Positions 26,248 through 35,458 of a DNA stretch of 64,000 bases are shown here, one piece after another. This DNA is from Sphingomonas sp. Leaf32 (GTDB lineage Bacteria; Pseudomonadota; Alphaproteobacteria; Sphingomonadales; Sphingomonadaceae). The stretch spans positions 372,001-436,000 of the forward strand of contig NZ_LMLA01000001.1 of NCBI RefSeq assembly GCF_001421765.1. The letters are read 5' to 3'. The position numbers and the translations under genes are program-made. The notes beneath the pieces are model-generated. The model saw nothing but the letters and a program-made list of their open reading frames with translations. It was not told where the DNA came from and did no database searches. Position 1 is the first letter of the stretch, and each line of letters begins with the position of its first letter.

Positions 26248-26598
26248 AAAAGGTGGGGAGCTTCTGTTGCCCGGTGCTCCCCGTACCGCTGGAATCCGAT
26301 TCTGTTGCCCGGTTCGGTCCAACCGCGCTATTTTAGAGTAACTTCAGGCCGTGAGGCCCTTAGTTACGCCGCAATCGCGAGTGCTTCGTTATCGTTGGCA
26401 CTTGTGTGTATGGGCCGTTGCGGTGGTCCCATTCCGAACGAAAACAGCGCTTTTCAACACACGTCGATCCTGGTTCGGCCCCGTCAGAAACGGTGTCCAG
26501 AAACACCACCTTATGGTGGAGCCGCCGGGTACTGCCCCCGGGTCCGCTGCATCTATTGCACGCCGCAATTTATCGTCATAGCCGGCTGGAAGCCGGCA
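26248..26598 (-). ncRNA. ssrA: Two-piece (circularly permuted) tmRNA
   Basis: The gene is read on the minus strand. An acceptor piece (about 26598 to 26514) ends CGGCTCC-ACCA. After a 31 nt intervening loop, the coding piece begins GGGGCCGAACCAGGATCGACG at 26482. The 5' GGGGCCG and the 3' CGGCTCC pair as a seven-bp acceptor stem with G-U at position 3, the alanine identity element. The tag frame encodes ANDNEALAIAA. Downstream are a conserved hairpin (near 26338-26367) and a GGGGAGC/GCTCCCC stem with a U-run at 26248-26251. The permuted arrangement is the alphaproteobacterial type; it rescues stalled ribosomes with SmpB. Exact processed ends are approximate. Confidence 0.93.
26364..26399 (-). 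other. tmRNA tag reading frame (ANDNEALAIAA)
   Basis: The resume codon GCC at 26397-26399 follows AAGT, and the frame gives the 11-residue tag ANDNEALAIAA then TAA. The hydrophobic AIAA end is the ClpXP/ClpAP degradation signal; ANDNEAL-type beginnings are known from sphingomonads and other alphaproteobacteria. Confidence 0.93.
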
Positions 26599-26604
26599 AC
26601 CGGG

Positions 26605-26633
26605 GATATAGGCGCTTGTTCGCGCTTTGAAAA
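26605..26633 (-). promoter_or_regulatory. Predicted ssrA promoter
   Basis: Minus-strand -35 TTTTCA (26628-26633) and -10 TATATC (26605-26610) with a 17 bp spacer. Transcription would begin around 26598, just before the acceptor piece. It is divergent from the Rrf2-type regulator gene at 26682. Confidence 0.55.
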
Positions 26634-26681
26634 GAAGCGGACTTCCCTTGGATGCGATGCGGTGGCATGGGCGGTGGGATC

Positions 26682-27113
26682 ATGCTGACCCAGCGTTCCC
26701 GCTATGCGCTTCGCGCGATGCTGTTCCTGGCCGAACAACCCGCCGGCGAGGCGCCGATGCCGATGCACCGCATCGCCACCGCCGCGAACGTGCCGCGCAA
26801 GTTCCTCGAACTGATCCTGGCCGACCTGCGCGAGGCGGGGTTCCTGTCGTCGACGCGCGGCAAGGCGGGCGGATACCACCTCGCGCGCCCTGCGCACCTG
26901 ATCTCGCTGGGTGAAATCATCCGCGTGATCGAAGGGCCGCTAGCACTGGTCCCCTGCGTCAGCCGTACCGCGTACCGCCCGTGCGGCGACTGCAAGGACG
27001 AGGCGAGCTGTGCGATCCGCCACGCGATGGCGCGGGTGCGGGACGAAACCGCGCGCATCCTCGACGGCACCAGCCTCGCCGCGGCGGCGGCGCAGGAACT
27101 GGCGGCGGCATAG
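26682..27113 (+). CDS. Rrf2 family transcriptional regulator
   Basis: 143 aa. The N-terminal winged helix matches Rrf2 (LTQRSRYALRAMLFLA, PRKFLELILADLREAGFL, STRGKAGGYHLARP). The central region has four cysteines, Cys92, Cys101, Cys104 and Cys110 (CGDCKDEASC), as in Fe-S-sensing members such as IscR or NsrR, so it may bind an iron-sulfur cluster and sense nitric oxide, iron or oxidation. The start is the ATG at 26682; the frame continues upstream without similarity. No target operator was identified. Confidence 0.9.
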   Translation: MLTQRSRYALRAMLFLAEQPAGEAPMPMHRIATAANVPRKFLELILADLREAGFLSSTRGKAGGYHLARPAHLISLGEIIRVIEGPLALVPCVSRTAYRPCGDCKDEASCAIRHAMARVRDETARILDGTSLAAAAAQELAAA

Positions 27114-27121
27114 GCGCCACT

Positions 27122-27226
27122 GCCCCTCCCTGGCAGGGAGGGGTTGGGGTGGGTCGGCCTGCGAGGGACCGATAGTGCCTGCCACGACCCTACCCACCCC
27201 CGGCCCCTCCCTTTCAGGGAGGGGAG
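27122..27226. repeat. Inverted repeat, family E (CCCCTCCCTGnnAGGGAGGGG)
   Basis: Two GGGAGGG palindromes (27123-27143 and about 27204-27224) flank GGTTGGGGTGGGTCGG and its complement CCTACCCACCCCCGG. The overall architecture resembles family A. It lies between convergent Rrf2 and mscL and could fold as a terminator for either strand. Confidence 0.75.
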
Positions 27227-27230
27227 AAAG

Positions 27231-27695
27231 TCATTCCTTGGCCTTCCCCGCCCGCAATTCGTCGCGGATCTCGCGCAGCAGCGCCACTTCGGGCGGGTCG
27301 GCAGCGGGCGGGACGTCACCGGTCTTCTGTTCCTGATGCACCGTCGCGATCGCGCGGTTCACGAACTTCACCAGCAGGAACACGATGAAGGCGAGGATCA
27401 CGAAGTTGATGACCACGCTGATGAACTGCCCATAGCCGAACAGCGGTACGCCGGCTTCCTTCAGCGCGGTATAGTTGTCGGGGCTGCCCTTATACGTCGC
27501 CGGGATCGGTCCCAGCGTCACGAAATAGCTGGAAAAATCGAACCCGCCGAACAGCCAGCCGATGACCGGCATGATCATGTCGTCGGTCAGCGATTTGGTG
27601 ATGGTCCCGAACGCCGCACCGATGATGACCCCGACCGCGAGGTCGAGCACGTTGCCGCGCGCGACGAACGTGCGGAACTCCTTGAGCATCGACAT
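27231..27695 (-). CDS. mscL: Large-conductance mechanosensitive channel MscL
   Basis: 154 aa inner-membrane channel opening under membrane tension after hypo-osmotic shock. The N-terminus [20 protein letters not shown] and the first helix [20 protein letters not shown] are highly characteristic; the second helix is [20 protein letters not shown], followed by a C-terminal helical bundle ([19 protein letters not shown]). GGGAGGGAATC precedes the ATG ending at 27695. It is divergent from the lemA gene. Confidence 0.97.
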   Translation of the reverse strand: MSMLKEFRTFVARGNVLDLAVGVIIGAAFGTITKSLTDDMIMPVIGWLFGGFDFSSYFVTLGPIPATYKGSPDNYTALKEAGVPLFGYGQFISVVINFVILAFIVFLLVKFVNRAIATVHQEQKTGDVPPAADPPEVALLREIRDELRAGKAKE

Positions 27696-27776
27696 GATTC
27701 CCTCCCTGTCTTCGCCGCTTGAGGGCGTCATACTGCTTCGATACGGTGGGGTTAGGCAAGCATCGGGTGGGACGAC

Positions 27777-28367
27777 ATGGACATGCGGCGGACGATGGTG
27801 GTGATGGCGGCGGTGCCGCTGGCGGCGTGCGGCGTGAACAGCGTGCCGACCGCCGAGGAGAATGTGAACGCCAAATGGGGCGAGGTGCAGAACCAGTATC
27901 AGCGCCGCGCCGACCTGATCCCCAACCTTGTCGCGACGGTGAAAGGCTTTGCCGGACAGGAAGAACGCGTACTGACCCAAGTCACGCAGGCCCGTGCACA
28001 GGCGACGTCGATCAACGTCACCACCGACGACCTGTCCGACCCGGCGACGTTCCAGCGGTTCCAGGCGGCACAGAACCAGCTGACCCAGGCACTGGGCCAG
28101 TTGCGCACGGTGGTCGAGGCGTATCCGCAGCTGACCAGCAACCAGAATTTCCTGTCGCTGCAATCGCAGCTGGAAGGGACCGAGAACCGCATCGCCATCG
28201 CCCGGCGCGATTATAACGAGGCGGTACAGGCCTATAATACCCGCATCCGCACCTTCCCCGACGCGATCGGGGCGCGGGTCTTCTATGGTGCCAAGCCCAA
28301 GCAGAGCTTCCAGGCGCAGGCCGGGGCCGAGGTCGCGCCGCAGGTCAATTTCGGCAACGCGAACTGA
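27777..28367 (+). CDS. LemA family lipoprotein
   Basis: 196 aa. LemA family with a lipobox (PLAAC) after a short signal peptide, then [20 protein letters not shown], the family signature, and [20 protein letters not shown]. The protein is predominantly coiled coil. LemA proteins commonly sit beside TPM-domain proteins, as here, and have been linked to envelope functions, but no enzymatic activity is established. It is the first of a run of four genes ending with a Nudix hydrolase. Confidence 0.92.
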   Translation: MDMRRTMVVMAAVPLAACGVNSVPTAEENVNAKWGEVQNQYQRRADLIPNLVATVKGFAGQEERVLTQVTQARAQATSINVTTDDLSDPATFQRFQAAQNQLTQALGQLRTVVEAYPQLTSNQNFLSLQSQLEGTENRIAIARRDYNEAVQAYNTRIRTFPDAIGARVFYGAKPKQSFQAQAGAEVAPQVNFGNAN

Positions 28368-28376
28368 GGCGCGCGG

Positions 28377-29258
28377 GTGCGCCGCCTCTTGATCGCCCTG
28401 TGGATAACTTTGTGGGCAATGTGCGCATGGCCTGCGGCTGCGCAGACATTTCCCAAGTTCACCGGGCTGGTCGTCGACGACGCGAACGTCCTGCCGGCCG
28501 AAACCCGCGCCGACCTGACTGAAAAACTACAGGCATTACAGCGAGATACCAAGCGGCAGTTCGTCGTCGCGACGATCGGCGACACGCAAGGGTTTCCGCT
28601 GGAGGACTATGGCTACCGGTTGGGCCGGGCATGGGGCGTCGGGCTGAAGGATGTGGATAACGGCGCGATCCTGTTCATTGCGCCGAACAATCCGGCCGGA
28701 CAGCGCGGGCCACGGCTGGAGGTCGGCTACGGCCTCGAACCCATTCTGACCGACGCGATGTCGAGCGCGATCATCCAGCAGCAGATGATGCCGATGCTGA
28801 AGGCCGGGGATATTCCCGGTGCGATGACGGCGGGCGCCGACGCGGTGATCGCGCAATTGCGGCTCAGCCCCGAAGAAGCACAGGCACGCATCGACGCGGC
28901 GGCCGCCGCGTTCGACCGGGGGCAACGTCGCCGGTCGTCGGGGTCGGATGCCGGGGCGGTGATCGGCATCGTCTTCTTCATCGGCGTCGGGCTGTTGATC
29001 TTCGGTATTTTCGCCGTGTCCAGCCGGCGGCGGCGCGCGGGGCCGTGGGGCCAGCGGCACCGCAGCAGCACGGCGGGCGATGTCGCGCAGGTCGTCCTGT
29101 GGTCGATCGCCGACGAACTGGCGCGGGGCGCAATGCGCGGCGGCGGCAGCCGGGGCGGCGGATCGTCGGGCAGCTCGGGCGGTGGCTGGAGCGGGGGCGG
29201 CTTTACCGGCGGCGGTGGCGGATCGTTCGGTGGCGGCGGCGCGTCGGGGAATTGGTGA
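28377..29258 (+). CDS. TPM domain-containing exported protein (YgcG-like)
   Basis: 293 aa with a GTG start. Signal peptide [20 protein letters not shown], then a TPM domain ([36 protein letters not shown], [20 protein letters not shown]), a transmembrane helix near residues 196-221, and a Gly/Ser-rich C-terminal tail with GGGG-type runs ending GGASGNW. It is a single-pass membrane protein with the TPM domain probably outside. It overlaps the next gene by TGATG. Confidence 0.88.
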   Translation: MRRLLIALWITLWAMCAWPAAAQTFPKFTGLVVDDANVLPAETRADLTEKLQALQRDTKRQFVVATIGDTQGFPLEDYGYRLGRAWGVGLKDVDNGAILFIAPNNPAGQRGPRLEVGYGLEPILTDAMSSAIIQQQMMPMLKAGDIPGAMTAGADAVIAQLRLSPEEAQARIDAAAAAFDRGQRRRSSGSDAGAVIGIVFFIGVGLLIFGIFAVSSRRRRAGPWGQRHRSSTAGDVAQVVLWSIADELARGAMRGGGSRGGGSSGSSGGGWSGGGFTGGGGGSFGGGGASGNW

Positions 29259-29926
29259 TGCAACTGACGCAAGCCGACCGCACCCGCATCCGCAGCGCTG
29301 TGACCACCGCAGAGGCCGCGACCGATGGCGAGATCGTCGTCGTGCTCGCCCGGCGGTCCGATGCCTATCACGATGTCGGCCTGCATATGGCGGTGCTGGC
29401 GATGCTGCTGGTGCTGGCTGGCACCGCATTATGGCCCGGCTGGCTGCTGGCGTTCCATGGCTGGGCCGAACCATGGGGCGATGCCCCTACCCCGCTGTTC
29501 CTGCTGACGACGCTTGGCTGGGTGCAGGGCGCGGTGTTCCTGATCGTACGTTATGCGTGCGCATGGACGCCGCTGCGCATGGCGCTGACCCCCGCGGCGA
29601 CCAAGGCGCGGCGGGTCCATGCCCGCGCGCTGCTGCTGTTCCGCGCCGCCACCGAACGGCGGACGGTAGCGGCGACCGGCGTGCTGCTGTACCTGTCGCT
29701 CGACGAACATCGTGCCGAGCTGATCGCCGAAGCCGCGATCCACGACCGGGTCGATCAGGCGGTGTGGGGCGATGCGCTGGCGGCGTTGCTGGTGGCCCTC
29801 GGGCAGGATCGCCCCGCCGACGGCATCGTCGCGGCGGTGGGCGCGATCGGCGCGGTGCTAGCCGAGCATTTTCCGATAGGAGCCAAGGACATGAACGAAC
29901 TCCCCGACCGGTTGATCGAACTGTGA
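29258..29926 (+). CDS. TPM domain-containing membrane protein
   Basis: 222 aa. The N-terminal segment [20 protein letters not shown] followed by [17 protein letters not shown] is the short TPM form, then two transmembrane helices (about residues 45-70 and 82-108), then a cytoplasmic or extracellular part with [20 protein letters not shown] and a hydrophobic C-terminal half. TGATG overlap with the preceding TPM gene and GTGA overlap with the following Nudix gene indicate tight translational coupling. Function is unknown beyond association with LemA-type genes. Confidence 0.85.
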   Translation: MQLTQADRTRIRSAVTTAEAATDGEIVVVLARRSDAYHDVGLHMAVLAMLLVLAGTALWPGWLLAFHGWAEPWGDAPTPLFLLTTLGWVQGAVFLIVRYACAWTPLRMALTPAATKARRVHARALLLFRAATERRTVAATGVLLYLSLDEHRAELIAEAAIHDRVDQAVWGDALAALLVALGQDRPADGIVAAVGAIGAVLAEHFPIGAKDMNELPDRLIEL

Positions 29927-30447
29927 TCGACGCCGATGCCCCCGAAGAGGTGATGTGGGCGGGCCGCTTCATCACCGCGAAGAAACGTGGCCGCTGGGAA
30001 TATGTCGGGCGCGCGAACGGCATCGGCGCGGCGGTGATCGTCGCGATCGACGACGGCCATGTCCTGCTGGTCGAGCAATATCGCGTGCCGCTAGGGCGAA
30101 ACTGCATCGAGCTGCCGGCCGGACTGGTTGGCGACGACAGCGCGGGCGAGGCGGCGGCGGTGGCGGCCACGCGCGAGCTGGAGGAGGAAACCGGCTATCG
30201 CGCGGGATCGATGGTGTCGCTGGGCGAATATCATTCGTCGCCGGGGATGGTGTCGGAGAGCTTCACGCTGTTCCGCGCAGGCGCGTTGACGAAGGTCGGC
30301 GACGGTGGCGGGGTACCGGGGGAGAATATCACCGTCCACCGCGTGCCGCTGGACGGAATCGCCGGGTTCGTGGCCGGACAGCGCGCGGCGGGCAAGGCGG
30401 TGGATGTGAAGCTGTTGCTGTTGTTGGCGCCGGTGTTGTTGGGGTGA
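29923..30447 (+). CDS. Nudix hydrolase, ADP-ribose pyrophosphatase type
   Basis: 174 aa with GTG start. The Nudix box is complete: [23 protein letters not shown], residues about 70-92. Preceding [20 protein letters not shown] and following [18 protein letters not shown] match the ADP-ribose pyrophosphatase subfamily. It hydrolyses a nucleoside diphosphate linked to a sugar; the precise substrate is not established. It overlaps the TPM protein gene by 4 nt. Confidence 0.9.
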   Translation: MIDADAPEEVMWAGRFITAKKRGRWEYVGRANGIGAAVIVAIDDGHVLLVEQYRVPLGRNCIELPAGLVGDDSAGEAAAVAATRELEEETGYRAGSMVSLGEYHSSPGMVSESFTLFRAGALTKVGDGGGVPGENITVHRVPLDGIAGFVAGQRAAGKAVDVKLLLLLAPVLLG

Positions 30448-30463
30448 GCTTGCCAGCATGCCA

Positions 30464-30567
30464 TTTGTGCTGAGTAGGGGCTGAGCTTGTCGAAGACCCG
30501 TATCGAAGTACGGCTGGCGGTCCTTCGATACGCCCCTTCGACAAGCTCAGTGGCTACTCAGGACAAG
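30464..30567. repeat. Composite palindromic repeat, family C, copy 3 (short form)
   Basis: Outer arms TTTGTGCTGAGTAGGGGCTG and GTGGCTACTCAGGACAAG with CTTGTCGAAG / CTTCGACAAG inner arms, lacking the larger inner cassettes of copies 1, 2, 4 and 5. Confidence 0.8.
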
Positions 30568-30615
30568 CGGGATGTAGTTTGCTTTTCTCGAGCCACAGCC
30601 CCGTTTGCTTTGGAG

Positions 30616-30683
30616 GTTCGAGCCTGTCGAGGGGGTGACCCAAGCGAGCAAGTTCTCGACAGACGCTTCTCGACAGGCTCGAA
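30616..30683. repeat. Short inverted repeat (TTCGAGCCTGTCGAG)
   Basis: A perfect 15 bp arm TTCGAGCCTGTCGAG (about 30617-30631) is matched by its complement CTCGACAGGCTCGAA (30669-30683), spaced by about 37 bp that contains a partial CTCGACAG repeat. It lies downstream of convergent Nudix and methyltransferase genes. Nothing else is supported in this 274 bp gap. Confidence 0.75.
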
Positions 30684-30721
30684 GCTGTTCGAACCAAACG
30701 GTGGGTTTCGGGCAAAGGGTG

Positions 30722-31468
30722 TCAGCCCTTGGAACTGGCACTCGGCGTGGGCGCCGGCACGCGGCACGGCACGATGGTCTTCGGATCGGGTCGGTGCCCG
30801 TCGGGCGTGAACATCGCGATATAGCCGCCGGCCGAGGGCATCTTCTGCAATTCGACCAGCTTGTAGCCGACCGCCTCGAACTCGCATTTCAGCAGCGCGG
30901 GCGGGGTGCCGTGGTTCCGGGTAGCGCGGTCGGCATCGACCACCACCACCCGCCCGCCGGGACGCAGCGACGGGCGCAGGTTCCACAGGAACGCGTACGG
31001 CTCGGCGATCTCGTGATACATGTGCACCATCAGCACGCGGTCGAAGCTGCCCGTCGGCAGCTTCGCATCGTCCGGTTCGCCCAGCCGCACGCTGACATTG
31101 TCCAGCCGCTCGCGCGCCACGCGCTGCGCCAGCGCATCGCGAATCTGCGGGATGATGTCCTCGGCCAGCACGCGACCGTCCGGCCCGACGCGCTGCGCCA
31201 TGCGGATGGTGTAATAGCCCTCGCCCGCGCCGATGTCGGCGACGGTCATGCCGGGCGCGATGCCGGCCTTGTCCATCACCAGTTCGGCTTCGTTCAACCG
31301 GTCGCGCGCTTCCTCGGTCGACCAGCGTGCCGACACGATCGTCGCCACCGGCCGGTCGGCCCTGGGGAAATCCGGCTTGTCCTCCCGCTGCGCATTGGCG
31401 GCCGGGGTCGGCTGCGTCGCGTCGCAGCCGGCCAGCAACATCAGTGCGAGCGCAAGGGCATGGCGCAT
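30722..31468 (-). CDS. Class I SAM-dependent methyltransferase, predicted lipoprotein
   Basis: 248 aa. The start MRHALALALMLLAGC carries a lipobox, so the protein is likely exported and lipid-anchored, which is unusual for a methyltransferase. The SAM domain begins GMTVADIGAGEGYYTIRMAQ, then LPTGSFDRVLMVHMYHEIAE and LRPGGRVVVVDADR. The target is unknown. The ATG ending at 31468 lies 1 nt after the prfB stop codon; a start four codons upstream would overlap prfB by 11 nt. Confidence 0.75.
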   Translation of the reverse strand: MRHALALALMLLAGCDATQPTPAANAQREDKPDFPRADRPVATIVSARWSTEEARDRLNEAELVMDKAGIAPGMTVADIGAGEGYYTIRMAQRVGPDGRVLAEDIIPQIRDALAQRVARERLDNVSVRLGEPDDAKLPTGSFDRVLMVHMYHEIAEPYAFLWNLRPSLRPGGRVVVVDADRATRNHGTPPALLKCEFEAVGYKLVELQKMPSAGGYIAMFTPDGHRPDPKTIVPCRVPAPTPSASSKG

Positions 31469-31469
31469 G

Positions 31470-32597
31470 TCAGTCGACATCCTCGACTTCGACCGCTTCG
31501 CCGGTCACCCGCTGCGACAGGGCGGCGGCCATGAACGGGTCGAGCGCACCGTCGAGCACGTCGCCCGGCGCGGTCGAGACGACGCCGGTGCGCAGGTCCT
31601 TCACCATCTGGTACGGTTGCAGGACATAAGAGCGGATCTGGTGGCCCCAGCCGATGTCGGTCTTGGTCGCATTCTCGGCATTGGCCTCCGCCTCGCGGAT
31701 CGCCAGCTCGCGCTCGTACAGGCGGGCGCGCAGCTGGTTATAGGCCTCGGCCTTGTTCTTGTGCTGCGACCGCTGGTTCTGACACTGCACCACGATGCCG
31801 GTCGGGATGTGGGTGATGCGCACCGCCGAATCGGTCGTGTTGATGTGCTGCCCCCCGGCACCCGACGCACGGTAGGTGTCGATGCGCAGGTCGCTTTCGT
31901 TATATTCGACCTCGATATTGTCATCGATCACCGGATAGACCCAGATCGACGCGAACGAGGTGTGGCGGCGCGCCGCGCTGTCATAGGGGCTGATGCGGAC
32001 GAGGCGGTGGACCCCGCCCTCGGTCTTGGCGAAGCCGTACGCATTCTCGCCCTTGATGAGCAGCGTCGCCGACTTGATGCCGGCCTGTTCGCCCGAATGC
32101 TGGTCGACCAGTTCGACCTTCATGCCGCGGCGTTCGGCCCAGCGGGTGTACATGCGTTGCAGCATCCCCGCCCAGTCCTGGCTCTCGGTCCCGCCGGCGC
32201 CGGCGTTGATCTCGATATAGGTGTCGTTGCCATCGGCCTCGCCCGAAAGCAGCGCCTGCACCTTGTCATGGTCGGCACGCTTGGCCAGTTCGGCGAGGTT
32301 CGCGACGCCCTCCTCGGCCATTTCGGTATCGCCCTCGGCATCGGCCATCTCGATCAGCTCGACGGTGTCGGACAGGTCGCGTTCGATGGTGCGGGTGGCG
32401 GTGATCGCCTCGTCCAGCCGGCGGCGTTCGCGCATCACTTCCTGCGCGGCCTTGGGATCGTTCCACAATGCCTGGTCCTCGACGCGCGCGTTCAGCTCGT
32501 CCAGCCGGCGCAGCGCGCGGTCCCAGTCGAGGAAGCGGCGCAGCAGCGCGAGGGCATCGTTGATCTTGTCTACATGGGCTTGCGCTTCGGCGCGCAT
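31470..32597 (-). CDS. prfB: Peptide chain release factor 2
   Basis: 375 aa. Recognises UAA and UGA stop codons. The peptidyl-hydrolase GGQ motif is in [19 protein letters not shown]. The stop-codon recognition tripeptide is SPY at residues 203-205 ([15 protein letters not shown]) instead of the SPF of Escherichia coli. The gene is a single uninterrupted frame starting [14 protein letters not shown], without the programmed +1 frameshift found in many bacteria. It is followed by the lipoprotein methyltransferase. Confidence 0.97.
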   Translation of the reverse strand: MRAEAQAHVDKINDALALLRRFLDWDRALRRLDELNARVEDQALWNDPKAAQEVMRERRRLDEAITATRTIERDLSDTVELIEMADAEGDTEMAEEGVANLAELAKRADHDKVQALLSGEADGNDTYIEINAGAGGTESQDWAGMLQRMYTRWAERRGMKVELVDQHSGEQAGIKSATLLIKGENAYGFAKTEGGVHRLVRISPYDSAARRHTSFASIWVYPVIDDNIEVEYNESDLRIDTYRASGAGGQHINTTDSAVRITHIPTGIVVQCQNQRSQHKNKAEAYNQLRARLYERELAIREAEANAENATKTDIGWGHQIRSYVLQPYQMVKDLRTGVVSTAPGDVLDGALDPFMAAALSQRVTGEAVEVEDVD

Positions 32598-32660
32598 GGG
32601 GAAAACTCCGGGAATAAGCGTAATTGAACGGCACGCCGCAGAAACGCACCTTAAGCTGAA

Positions 32661-32834
32661 CCGTTCGTGCTGAGTAGGGGCTGAGCGCAGTCGAGGATGA
32701 TTGGGTCGGATCGTCCCCCGGACGATCCTGAACCATGTGGGGCATGGTTCACCCGATCATTATCGAAGCACCCGCCTCAAACGATCCTTCGATACGCCAT
32801 TTCGACAGGCGCAATGGCTACTCAGGACAGACGG
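32661..32834. repeat. Composite palindromic repeat, family C, copy 4
   Basis: Outer arms CCGTTCGTGCTGAGTAG and GGCTACTCAGGACAGACGG. The centre contains GGATCGTCCCCCGGACGATCC followed by AACCATGTGGGGCATGGTT. The order and orientation of these two palindromes are reversed in copy 5 (35459-35626). Confidence 0.8.
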
Positions 32835-32859
32835 TTTCGGGCGCTGACCGATACGCAAT

Positions 32860-35379
32860 CTAGTAGATTCCCCCTTCGCGTTGCAAGAAGTCGCTGTCGC
32901 GCGGTTGCGCCTGTTGCGCGGGGCGGGCGGCGCGGGTCGGATCGCGGACGACGGGCGCACGCGCCTCGCCCAGCCGGCCGGCGGCGCGGCGCGCCTCGGT
33001 CTCGGGTTTGAACGCTTCCCAGATGATCGCCGCCTTGGGATCGGGCGTCGGCCAGCCGCCATAAACCGGGCGGCCGCTCGCGCGGTCGATGCGGACCATG
33101 CGGATGCCGGCCGGCGCGCGGAATGGCAGCACCTCCATATCCTTATACGCCTTGACCGCGAACGCCTTGTAGATCGGCGCGGCGATCGTCCCCCCCTGCG
33201 CATAGCCGCCCAGGTTGCGCGGCGAATCGAAGCCCAGATACAGGCCGGCGATCATCTGCGGGGTGCCGCCGACGAACCACACGTCGGTCGGGCCGGTCGA
33301 GGTGCCGGTCTTGCCCATGATCGGACGGTTCAGGTCGCGCAGCGTCGTGGCGGTGCCGCGCTGGATCACTCCCTCCATGATGTGCACCATCTGATACGCG
33401 CTCATCGCGTCCAGCACCTGCCGCGCCTTGATCTGCGGACGGGGCATCGGCTTGCCGTCCCAGTCGGGCGCGTTGCATCGGTCGCAGGCACGCCAGTTTT
33501 CGGGCAGGATCACCTTGCCGCGCCGGTCCTGCACGAAATCGATGACGGTCGGTTCCAGCTCGCGCCCCTGGTTGGCGAGGATCGAGTACGCATTGACCAT
33601 GCGCATCACGGTCGTCTCACCCGCGCCCAGCGCATAGGAGAGATAGGGCGGAAACTTGGTATCGCTGACGCCGACGCGCTGGATCAGGTCGTTGACCTTG
33701 TCCATGCCGGTCTGCGCCGCCGCGCGCACGGTCATCAGGTTGCGCGACTGTTCGACGCCCCAGCGCATCGTGTGCGGGCCGGCGCCGCCGCCGCCGAAGT
33801 TGCGGAAGCATTTCTGGCCCAGCCGCCCGCCCTGGTTCACGCAGAACGGACCATCGACGATGATCGAGGCCGGGGTCATCCCCGCCTCCAGCGCGGCGGC
33901 ATAGACGATCGGCTTGATCGTCGATCCCGGCTGGCGCATCGCCTGGGTCGCGCGGTTGAACGACTGGATGCGGCTGTCGAAGCCACCCTGCATCGCAAGG
34001 ATGCGGCCGGTGCGTGGGTCCTCCACCACCATGCCGCCCGACACGCGCGGGACCGAGCGCAGCGACCACTGGCTGCCGGCGGGTGCCACCGCGAGGATGT
34101 CGCCCGGCTGGATCGCGGCAAAGGCGGTGCCGCCGACCCCACGCACCGGCATCACCGCATTGCCGCGCGGCAGGACGCCGGTGCGCCCGTCGGCAAAGCC
34201 AATCCGCGCCTCGCCACCGTCCTTGGCGATGACGATCGCCGCCTGCCAGTCCTGGTAATCGATGGCGATATTGGTGTTGAGCAGCGCCGACTGCCAATTA
34301 TCCTCGTCGACCTCGAGCCGCGGCTTGTTGAGCGGCCCCGACCAGCCCCGCCCCGAATCGAAGCGGATCAACCCGGCACGCAGCGCGTCCTGTGCATCCA
34401 CCTGCAGCTTCGGGTCGAGCGAGGTGCGCACCCACAAACCGCCGGCATAGACGCTGTACGGCCCGTCCTTCGCATTCTCGCCGAACTGGTTCATCAGCTG
34501 GCGGCGGACTTCCTCGATGAAATAGCCGCCGGCGGTTTCCTGCCGCGGGGTCTGGCGCGGGATGGTGCCAAGCGGCTGGGCGACGGCGCCTGCGCGCTGG
34601 GCCGGCGTGATGAAGCCGTTGCGCTCCATCTCGCCCAGCACCCAGTTGCGCCGGCCGATCGCGCGGTCATAGCCGCGCTCGGGCGTATAGTTAGACGGCC
34701 CCTTCGGCAAAATCGCCAGATAGGCCATTTGCGGCAGCGTCAGTTCGCGCAGGTCCTTGCCGAAATAGGCATGGGACGCCGCCTCCACGCCGAACGCGTT
34801 CCGGCCGAGCGCAATCTGGTTGAGATAGAGTTCGAGGATCTGCTGCTTGGTCAGCGCGTTTTCGATGCGATAGGCGAGCAGCGCCTCCTTTGCTTTGCGG
34901 ACATAGCTGACCTCGTTGGTCAGCAGCAGGTTCTTCGCCACCTGTTGCGTGATGGTCGACGCGCCGATCGGGCGGCCATCGCGGCGCAGGTTGGTGAGCA
35001 TCGCCGCCGCGATGCCGGGATAGTCGACGCCGTGATGTTCGAAGAAGGTGCGATCCTCGGCCGCCAGGAACGCGCGCACCAGCAAAGGCGGATATTCGGC
35101 ATAGGACAGCTGCACGCGGCGTTCGCGGGCATAGCTGTGGATCGGATCGCCCTCGATCCCGCGCACATTGGTCGGCAGCGGCGGTTCGTACGCCCGCAGC
35201 GAATCGACCGACGGCAGCGTGCGCCACAGCAGCAGCCAGATGAGGAACACGCCGATGCCGGCCAGCAGCAAGGCGACCGCAGGCAGACGGAACCACCACC
35301 GCCGCCGGATACGGGCGAAACGGGCGCGCCGGCCCGCTCGGGCGGCGTCGGGGGTGGCTTCGGTGTCGGATACGCTCAT
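32860..35379 (-). CDS. mrcA: Penicillin-binding protein 1A (class A PBP)
   Basis: 839 aa bifunctional murein glycosyltransferase/transpeptidase. One N-terminal membrane helix (residues 30-52) is followed by the GT51 domain (FLAAEDRTFFEHHGVDYPG, GASTITQQVAKNLLLTNEVS, YLNQIALGRNAFGVEAAS) and an OB-like linker; the transpeptidase has SxxK in RQPGSTIKPIVYAA, SRN in QSRNLMTVRAAA and KTGTSTGPTDVWFVGG. The C-terminal tail is basic and Pro/Ala-rich. The gene is a monocistron bounded by two family C repeats. Confidence 0.97.
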   Translation of the reverse strand: MSVSDTEATPDAARAGRRARFARIRRRWWFRLPAVALLLAGIGVFLIWLLLWRTLPSVDSLRAYEPPLPTNVRGIEGDPIHSYARERRVQLSYAEYPPLLVRAFLAAEDRTFFEHHGVDYPGIAAAMLTNLRRDGRPIGASTITQQVAKNLLLTNEVSYVRKAKEALLAYRIENALTKQQILELYLNQIALGRNAFGVEAASHAYFGKDLRELTLPQMAYLAILPKGPSNYTPERGYDRAIGRRNWVLGEMERNGFITPAQRAGAVAQPLGTIPRQTPRQETAGGYFIEEVRRQLMNQFGENAKDGPYSVYAGGLWVRTSLDPKLQVDAQDALRAGLIRFDSGRGWSGPLNKPRLEVDEDNWQSALLNTNIAIDYQDWQAAIVIAKDGGEARIGFADGRTGVLPRGNAVMPVRGVGGTAFAAIQPGDILAVAPAGSQWSLRSVPRVSGGMVVEDPRTGRILAMQGGFDSRIQSFNRATQAMRQPGSTIKPIVYAAALEAGMTPASIIVDGPFCVNQGGRLGQKCFRNFGGGGAGPHTMRWGVEQSRNLMTVRAAAQTGMDKVNDLIQRVGVSDTKFPPYLSYALGAGETTVMRMVNAYSILANQGRELEPTVIDFVQDRRGKVILPENWRACDRCNAPDWDGKPMPRPQIKARQVLDAMSAYQMVHIMEGVIQRGTATTLRDLNRPIMGKTGTSTGPTDVWFVGGTPQMIAGLYLGFDSPRNLGGYAQGGTIAAPIYKAFAVKAYKDMEVLPFRAPAGIRMVRIDRASGRPVYGGWPTPDPKAAIIWEAFKPETEARRAAGRLGEARAPVVRDPTRAARPAQQAQPRDSDFLQREGGIY

Positions 35380-35458
35380 CGCCCGCGCGGTTTAGCAGGT
35401 TTGGCCGCAGGGGAAAGGGAGACGCCATGCGACGGCGCACCACGCCCCGCCAGATGGA

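Noticed and set aside
30722..31480. Start of the lipoprotein methyltransferase at the upstream ATG ending 31480
   Set aside because: It would overlap prfB by 11 nt and add MSTD in front of a well-formed signal peptide; the ATG ending at 31468 is 1 nt after the prfB stop.
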